Below the pieces are notes generated by a model. The model had not been told where the DNA came from. It searched no databases and saw only the letters and a program-made list of their open reading frames with translations. A stretch of 64,000 nt of DNA from an uncultured Polaribacter sp. (GTDB taxonomy: Bacteria > Bacteroidota > Bacteroidia > Flavobacteriales > Flavobacteriaceae), in assembly GCF_947503875.1 (NCBI RefSeq), contig NZ_CANNFH010000005.1, positions 310,001 to 374,000 of the forward strand, in the 5' to 3' direction. This document shows positions 59,085 to 64,000 of the stretch, piece by piece. Each line of letters begins with the position of its first letter. Position 1 is the stretch's first letter. The position numbers were made by a program, and so were the translations under genes.

Positions 59085-62000
59085 TTAAAAATCGAAACCT
59101 AGCGTAAAGTTTATTCGTAAACCATCATCACTATTAAACACACCTAGATTTCCTGTTAACATATTTGCTGCGTTTAAAATAAAACCACCACCATAAGAGG
59201 TGTTAAAAGTTTGGTTTTCCCAGGGCAAAACCGTTAATATGTTTGGTGTACCCCAAACAGTGCCATAATCAAAACCAGCAAAAATACCCAAATGTATAGG
59301 TATAATAGCTGTTTTTAAATCTTTAAGATTATATCTAATATCTGTGGTTTGGTAAAAGGCATTTTTACCTGTAAAACGCTCATTTCTATAACCTCTTAAT
59401 CCATTATTAGCACCAATTGAAGGCGCTTGATAAAATTCAAAATTTTCTCCAAATGTAAAATAACCATCCACTTTAGTGGCTAAAACTAATTTGCCATTTG
59501 GTGTTAATTTGTGTGTAACACCTAAAGCTGTATTTGCATAGGAAAAATTATTGTTGATTGCTATATTTCTAGTATGGCCTAACAATGCTTTAAAAGAAAG
59601 TGCTAAGGTAGGAAATGCTAAATTATCTGTATGATTGTATGTATAACTGGTTTCTACATTAAAAAAGTTTTGCGTATTAAAAACGCTGTTCTCTGGGCCA
59701 AATTGCTCTTCTAAAAATCTGTTTGGTGTATTTTCTATAGTAAAACGTTGAAAGTTTGCGCCTATTAAAAATCTTGCTCCCAATTCTCCTTTCCATTGTA
59801 AAAATGAACCAAGTTTTAATTGTTCTATTTTAACACGATTAAAATCTATGTTTTCTAGATTTTCTGCTTCTGGATTAAAACTGTTATTGCCATATCCAAA
59901 AAAGTTGGTAGCATAATTGGGACTATTAAATTGCGCATTAAAACCAAGGTTGAAATTTTTGATAACATTGGCAAATTCTCCATTATATTTTAATTCATAA
60001 CCATTGGTAGCAAAAAAGTAAGCACCAGTTATGGTATGTTTTTGGCTAAAAGGATTTTGTTCTAAATTATTAATTATAAAGGTGTTTTTTATACCTAATT
60101 TTAAACCATCATCTGGATTGTAGCCTATTGCTGGCGCAATTAAATGAGTTTTGCTTTTTAATTTTCTGTAGTTGTAAGTATTTGTATTGTAATTATCGGT
60201 TAATTTTTTTGAGATTTTTTTTGTTTGAAATGTATTTTTCTTTGTTTTTTGATCGTAAATTCTAATATTTTTTGGTGTATTTATTTCGTAAACATCACTG
60301 TTTAAACCACCAATAATTTTAATTTTAATAGGCGATTTACCATTTTTTCCATTTACAACAAATACATCTTTATCGTCTAAACCATAAACCCAAATTTCTT
60401 TGGTAATGTTTCTGCTATATGTTCTTTCATGAAAAATTAAGCCTTTTTCACCATTTTTAATTCTGTAGCCTGTTATTTTAGTTTTGTTGTCCGAAAACCG
60501 TTCAATATCAAAATAATCATCTTTATTGGTGCCTGTAATTACCTGAAATTGGTTGAGGTATTTAAAATACTTATCTGAAATGTTTTGAAGATTTTTTCTT
60601 CGACCTTTTAGTTTTCTCTTAATATCTAAGGTAGTTTTGTCATTTATCTCTGTAGGAATTTTAGCAAAGGCACTTTCTATTACTTGATCTGTTATGTTAT
60701 TCTGAATTAGCTTTACTTGCTCGTCCCAAATTTTCTTATCAGCTTCCTTAATAAAACGCATGTCTAGAGAATAGCCTGCAATATTAAAGTTTTCTGGTTT
60801 TTTAAGATCTTCTGTATACGATCGCATTCCTTTTAAAGCTGGTATTATTGCTGTAATTATATTTAGCAAAGGACCATCAGAAAAAACAGAAAATGCTTGA
60901 TCTCTATCTCTAGGTACAGGTTTGTATATTATTTTATCTTTATTCTTAAATTCTGCCCATCTCCATTGGTCTTGGTGTCTGTCCCAATCTCCAATAAGCA
61001 TATCAAATAATCGTGCTCTAATATAAGCAGTCTCATCCAATTGATATTTTTCATCTTTGGCTAAATTTTTTCGTAAATCGTCTGTACTTATAATTTTATT
61101 AGCAAATCCAAAGTTTTTTTTATCTCCATGATTATCTGCTGTTCGTTCTTCAATCATATACAATTCGTTACCAAAATCTGCATTATATGCTTGTAACCCT
61201 TTTTGCTTAGGCACATAAAACAGTATGGGTTTGGTGTGGTAAACATCTATAGCCTCTGCCAATTTATCTATGGTAAAAGGTGCATAAGGGTGAGACCCTG
61301 TATAAATATCTAAAAGCAAGTCTTCTGTAAATGTATCTGTAAATTCTTCCGCTATATATTGATTTTTAAAGGCAACAGCTTGTATGTATTGCACAGCATT
61401 TTTACGCAAAGCACGCATTACATATTCTCTGCCGTATTTGTCTAGTAAGCGTAAAGATTTAGATTGGTTACCACCTCCTTTTCTTATAGGTGTTAAGCCA
61501 CCATAAAGTGTATCTAAATTTACAGTAGGTGCTATTATTTTTTTACCATAATATTTGCGAAATCTTTTTCCCCAAAGAAAATCGAAGATTTTACTTTTAT
61601 TTGCCTCTTTTGGCTCGTAAATAGAAGCTTCTTTTACAGTTAGTTTTGCATTAGGAAACTTTGTAAACTTAGGTAAACTATCTTTTTGAAATACATTTGT
61701 TTCAAAAACTACTTTTTGATCTTTTGCAGCATAAAACTGTACTTTTGAAGCTCCATTTTTGTATATATCTAGTTTAGCAAAGCCTTCTGTTCCGTAAGAA
61801 AATATGCCTCCATTTACATTTTTTGTAGCAGATTTTTTAGAGCCAGAACCACTAACTATTTGCGGAATATTATTTTTAACAATGTATTGTAAGCTGTGTT
61901 CATGCCCAGAAACAAAAATTATTTTTTCATTTTGTTGCGCTAGTGTTAACACTAGTTTTCGCAATTCGTTATACTTAGTGTGTTGTTGGTCTGTATTAAT

Positions 62001-62783
62001 GGTGCCTCCTGTTTTTCTAAGAACATTTTTTAAAGTACCTAAAATTGGTATAGGTTTTAAGTGGCTTTTAAACGAATAATAACCTCCATGAGGTCCGTTT
62101 GTAAAAATAGGATGATGTAAAGCAACAAGCGTAGTTTTACCTTGCGATTTTTTAAGCATTCCTTTTAGTTCGTCAAAAAACTTGGCTCTTGTTTTTATGG
62201 CACAATCATCATTTATTCCTGGGTGTTTGTTCCAGTTGGTAATGTACCAATGTGAGTCTATTACTATAATATTAATATGCTCATTTATTTCAATTTTTTC
62301 TAAAGGGCAACCATTTTCTGGTTGAAACGTGTTTTTACCTAAAGCTTTTTCAACTAATTTTTCTTGTCTTTTTAATCCTTTTAAGCCACTATACCAGTCA
62401 TGATTTCCAGGAATTATAAGTGTTTTTCCTATGAAATTTTTACCCAAATCTGTTTGTACTTTTAAACGATGTTTGGCAAGTTTATATTCTTTTTTGCTTT
62501 TTTTAGGAATTCCTTTTTCATACACATTATCACCTAAAAAGACTAAAGTGCTGTTCTTTTTTGCTTTTTTTAATTCTTCCGCTAAATAAGATAAGGCAGT
62601 ATCTCTTTCTTGTAAATTAGAGTTGCCTGCATCTCCAATTAAGTAAAAGGAATGTAAAATTTCAGAGGTATCTTGTTTTGCTACAAATTTATGGTCTTTT
62701 GCTACTTGCATTTTTAAAGTGGCGCAAGCAGAAACTAATAACAAGACCAAAAGTAAAACAAGAGTTTTCTGTATTATTTTCAT
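59085..62783 (-). CDS. Lipoprotein fusion: metallophosphoesterase, kinase-like domain and outer-membrane beta barrel
   Basis: 1232 residues. Lipobox LLLVSAC (Cys20). Metallophosphoesterase (about 45-350) with all metal motifs: GDAGN (50-54), GDNVY (84-88), GNHDW (126-130), HHP (223-225) and GHEH (293-296). Middle region (about 425-650) looks kinase-like: GGGNQSK (436-442) and VMR (455-457) as glycine loop and basic residue, MIEER (543-547) as hinge, MLIGDWDRHQDQW (595-607) as catalytic loop and PVPRDRDQAF (622-631) as metal motif, reminiscent of CotH/FAM20/HipA-type kinases. The C-terminal 350 residues are amphipathic strands of a BamA-like (Omp85) barrel ending LRINFTLGFDF. A box TACTTTTA is 4 bases before the ATG. 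Function unknown. Confidence 0.82.
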   Translation of the reverse strand: MKIIQKTLVLLLVLLLVSACATLKMQVAKDHKFVAKQDTSEILHSFYLIGDAGNSNLQERDTALSYLAEELKKAKKNSTLVFLGDNVYEKGIPKKSKKEYKLAKHRLKVQTDLGKNFIGKTLIIPGNHDWYSGLKGLKRQEKLVEKALGKNTFQPENGCPLEKIEINEHINIIVIDSHWYITNWNKHPGINDDCAIKTRAKFFDELKGMLKKSQGKTTLVALHHPIFTNGPHGGYYSFKSHLKPIPILGTLKNVLRKTGGTINTDQQHTKYNELRKLVLTLAQQNEKIIFVSGHEHSLQYIVKNNIPQIVSGSGSKKSATKNVNGGIFSYGTEGFAKLDIYKNGASKVQFYAAKDQKVVFETNVFQKDSLPKFTKFPNAKLTVKEASIYEPKEANKSKIFDFLWGKRFRKYYGKKIIAPTVNLDTLYGGLTPIRKGGGNQSKSLRLLDKYGREYVMRALRKNAVQYIQAVAFKNQYIAEEFTDTFTEDLLLDIYTGSHPYAPFTIDKLAEAIDVYHTKPILFYVPKQKGLQAYNADFGNELYMIEERTADNHGDKKNFGFANKIISTDDLRKNLAKDEKYQLDETAYIRARLFDMLIGDWDRHQDQWRWAEFKNKDKIIYKPVPRDRDQAFSVFSDGPLLNIITAIIPALKGMRSYTEDLKKPENFNIAGYSLDMRFIKEADKKIWDEQVKLIQNNITDQVIESAFAKIPTEINDKTTLDIKRKLKGRRKNLQNISDKYFKYLNQFQVITGTNKDDYFDIERFSDNKTKITGYRIKNGEKGLIFHERTYSRNITKEIWVYGLDDKDVFVVNGKNGKSPIKIKIIGGLNSDVYEINTPKNIRIYDQKTKKNTFQTKKISKKLTDNYNTNTYNYRKLKSKTHLIAPAIGYNPDDGLKLGIKNTFIINNLEQNPFSQKHTITGAYFFATNGYELKYNGEFANVIKNFNLGFNAQFNSPNYATNFFGYGNNSFNPEAENLENIDFNRVKIEQLKLGSFLQWKGELGARFLIGANFQRFTIENTPNRFLEEQFGPENSVFNTQNFFNVETSYTYNHTDNLAFPTLALSFKALLGHTRNIAINNNFSYANTALGVTHKLTPNGKLVLATKVDGYFTFGENFEFYQAPSIGANNGLRGYRNERFTGKNAFYQTTDIRYNLKDLKTAIIPIHLGIFAGFDYGTVWGTPNILTVLPWENQTFNTSYGGGFILNAANMLTGNLGVFNSDDGLRINFTLGFDF

Positions 62784-62787
62784 GTTG

Positions 62788-62795
62788 TAAAAGTA
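62788..62795 (-). promoter_or_regulatory. Probable -7 element TACTTTTA of the fusion gene
   Basis: Minus-strand TAnnTTT with final A, 4 bases before the ATG at 62783; it sits right after the stop of the MocA-like gene. Confidence 0.35.
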
Positions 62796-62796
62796 T

Positions 62797-63393
62797 CTAA
62801 TTTAAAATAGAGTTTTTAAACGTATGTAAATCTTTTGGAGTATCAATATCTATAAGATTTGTAGTTATTAAGGGTGTAATAACATCTTTGTTATTTTGTA
62901 TAATTTCTTTGGCGCCAAAATCGTTTTTTAATAAACTTAATTGATTAAAATAATTTTCAGGAAAAATTGCGGGCACACCTTTTTTATTTGGGTAGTTTGA
63001 AGCTATAATTTTAGACGGGTTTTTGCTATGTAAATCAATTAAATGAAACAGATATTTTTTTTCTAACGCAGGCTGATCTCCTAAAAGGATTAAAATACCA
63101 CTATATTTTTTGGGCGTAGATTTTATGTGATTCACGCCACAAACTATGCTTGTACTTAAACCATCTTGGTAATTTGCATTGTATATAAAATGAATGTTTG
63201 CAGATGAAATTTCTCTTCGAATTAAACAGGCATTTGCACCTAAAACACAATATACATGGTTTCTGTTGATGGTTTTAGCCTTATTTAAAACAGTTTCTAA
63301 CAAAAAATTATTACCAATTTTAACCAGTTGTTTTGGGCTTTTCATTCTAGATGATTGTCCGCCAGCCAATACCAAAATGGCAATATTTACCAT
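62797..63393 (-). CDS. MobA/MocA-like nucleotidyltransferase
   Basis: 198 residues. GT-A type nucleotidyltransferase: LVLAGGQSSRMKSPKQLVKIG (signature and Lys), LLGDQPALEKKYL (the Asp of the DQP metal site) and IIASNYPNKKGVPAIFPENYF. This is the MocA type that makes molybdopterin cytosine dinucleotide, though the nucleotide is not readable. It is 3 bases downstream of the XdhC-family gene, the usual partner, so a molybdenum-hydroxylase (xanthine-dehydrogenase-type) locus is likely just outside the right edge. Confidence 0.82.
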   Translation of the reverse strand: MVNIAILVLAGGQSSRMKSPKQLVKIGNNFLLETVLNKAKTINRNHVYCVLGANACLIRREISSANIHFIYNANYQDGLSTSIVCGVNHIKSTPKKYSGILILLGDQPALEKKYLFHLIDLHSKNPSKIIASNYPNKKGVPAIFPENYFNQLSLLKNDFGAKEIIQNNKDVITPLITTNLIDIDTPKDLHTFKNSILN

Positions 63394-63396
63394 GTT

Positions 63397-64000
63397 TTAA
63401 ATATTTATTTTATTTGTTATTCTTCTCAGGGAAAAAGGTTCTTTTTTTCTAATAATAGCCAAAATTTCTGCAATAATTGAAACTGCTATTTCTTCTGGTG
63501 TTTGTGCGCCTATGTGCAAACCAGCAGGTGTATAAATACAGTCTAAAAACGTTTCTGTGGTTTCTGGTGCAAATTCTAAAAGCTCATTAAAAAGTTTCTC
63601 TCTTCTTTTTGGAGCGCCTAAAATACCAATGTATTTTGGTTTAAATTCCGATAATTTTACTAAGTATTTTAAATCTAAAACATAACTGTGATTCATAATA
63701 ACAATTGCAGTATTGCTATCTATTTCAGTAAAATTTGCCATTTCTGGTGATGTACCAATTACTGCAGTTGCTCCTGGGAAATTGGCTAATTGTTTGCTTT
63801 CTTTTGCAGCTGTTATTACCTCTATTTGCCAACCTAAATTACTGGCTATATTGCATAATTTTACAGCATCATGCTCACCACCAATGATAATTAATTTAAA
63901 ATTTGGCTTTAAGTTTTGAGTAAATTTTACTGTGTTTTCTTCATTTTTAATGGAGAAATTGTCTAAAAGCGCATATTTTTCTTGATTATTAAAAGTAAGT
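63397..64000 (-). CDS. XdhC family protein, 5' part cut by window edge
   Basis: The frame is open from 64000 to the stop at 63397 (about 200 codons), and its start lies outside. An internal ATG at 63741 is not the start, because the Rossmann part upstream (LIIIGGEHDAVKLCNIASNLGWQIEVITA) is in frame with it. The C-terminal block GILGAPKRREKLFNELLEF and IYTPAGLHIGAQTPEEIAVSIIAEILAI are XdhC hallmarks. XdhC binds and inserts the sulfurated molybdenum cofactor into xanthine dehydrogenase-type enzymes. It is cytoplasmic and transcribed with the MocA-like gene. Confidence 0.85.
   Translation of the reverse strand, partial: LTFNNQEKYALLDNFSIKNEENTVKFTQNLKPNFKLIIIGGEHDAVKLCNIASNLGWQIEVITAAKESKQLANFPGATAVIGTSPEMANFTEIDSNTAIVIMNHSYVLDLKYLVKLSEFKPKYIGILGAPKRREKLFNELLEFAPETTETFLDCIYTPAGLHIGAQTPEEIAVSIIAEILAIIRKKEPFSLRRITNKINI

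Noticed and set aside
63397..63741. Short 114-residue gene starting at the ATG at 63741
   Set aside because: The same frame continues upstream to the window edge with XdhC-type Rossmann sequence, so the ATG is internal.
1..64000. tRNA, rRNA, prophage or insertion-sequence genes
   Set aside because: No cloverleaf-like stretch, integrase, transposase or phage gene was recognised in any gap; the gaps hold repeats, promoters and terminators only.

Overview
The window is chromosomal DNA of a flavobacterium (Bacteroidota, family Flavobacteriaceae; Polaribacter- or Tenacibaculum-like, genus not resolvable by eye). The reasons are the strongly AT-rich sequence, promoters of the Bacteroidota type (TAnnTTTG at -7), little sign of Shine-Dalgarno sites, three type IX secretion (T9SS) cargo proteins with type A or B C-terminal sorting domains, and many families typical of this group (DUF3078, DUF2480, DUF2490, DUF6503, GSCFA, DUF1501/DUF1800, long PurF). 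There is no prophage, insertion sequence, CRISPR array, rRNA or tRNA gene that I can see. The window is cut at both ends: a cell-wall glucosaminidase at the left and an XdhC-family gene at the right.

Layout. 1-4 kb: a glucosaminidase/PLP-enzyme pair, two secreted proteins, a Crp/Fnr regulator and a DUF2892 membrane protein behind a Crp-type palindrome. 4-11 kb: ABC-F ATPase, DUF983, an FAD oxidoreductase, RecJ, then a membrane protein in an inverted-repeat-bounded cassette and an OsmC protein. 11-16.5 kb: a T9SS surface lectin, an AhpD-like protein, HopJ-family protein, aldo/keto reductase, RsmI and a cupin. 16.8-21.2 kb: aspS, a DUF6503 protein and a ClC protein with altered gating residues. 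21.4-28.2 kb: GlpQ-type phosphodiesterase, a nuclease/phosphatase-fold protein, DUF2490, a lipoprotein beta-carbonic anhydrase, a candidate small RNA, HflX and a CNNM/CorC-type protein. 28.3-31.6 kb: the accessory end of a Suf iron-sulfur cluster (SufE, SufT-like DUF59, DUF2480, two DUF3078 proteins). 31.8-42.4 kb: PfkB kinase, PurF, OmpA lipoprotein, ApbE, a methyltransferase, Map, a HAD protein, a thioredoxin-fold lipoprotein and GpmI. 42.7-47 kb: a GHL10/CBM9 lipoprotein pair, aromatic amino acid hydroxylase and rhodanese. 47-54 kb: GSCFA, the DUF1501/DUF1800 pair and alaS. 54-59 kb: M23 peptidase, a MerR regulator behind an 11-copy 7-bp repeat, and a LemA-TPM-TPM operon. 59-64 kb: a 1232-residue metallophosphoesterase/kinase-like/beta-barrel fusion and a MocA/XdhC pair.

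Most genes are housekeeping or envelope genes in short operons of one to three. The unusual content is in (i) the intergenic DNA, which carries several families of structured repeats, (ii) promoters whose -7 box sits only 4-6 bases from the start codon, implying leaderless mRNAs, (iii) the 7-bp microsatellite fused to the -7 box of a MerR gene, (iv) the ClC protein with Gln in place of the gating Glu, and (v) the phosphoesterase/kinase-like/barrel fusion. All function calls come from reading the sequence and recalling family motifs; no database search was run.
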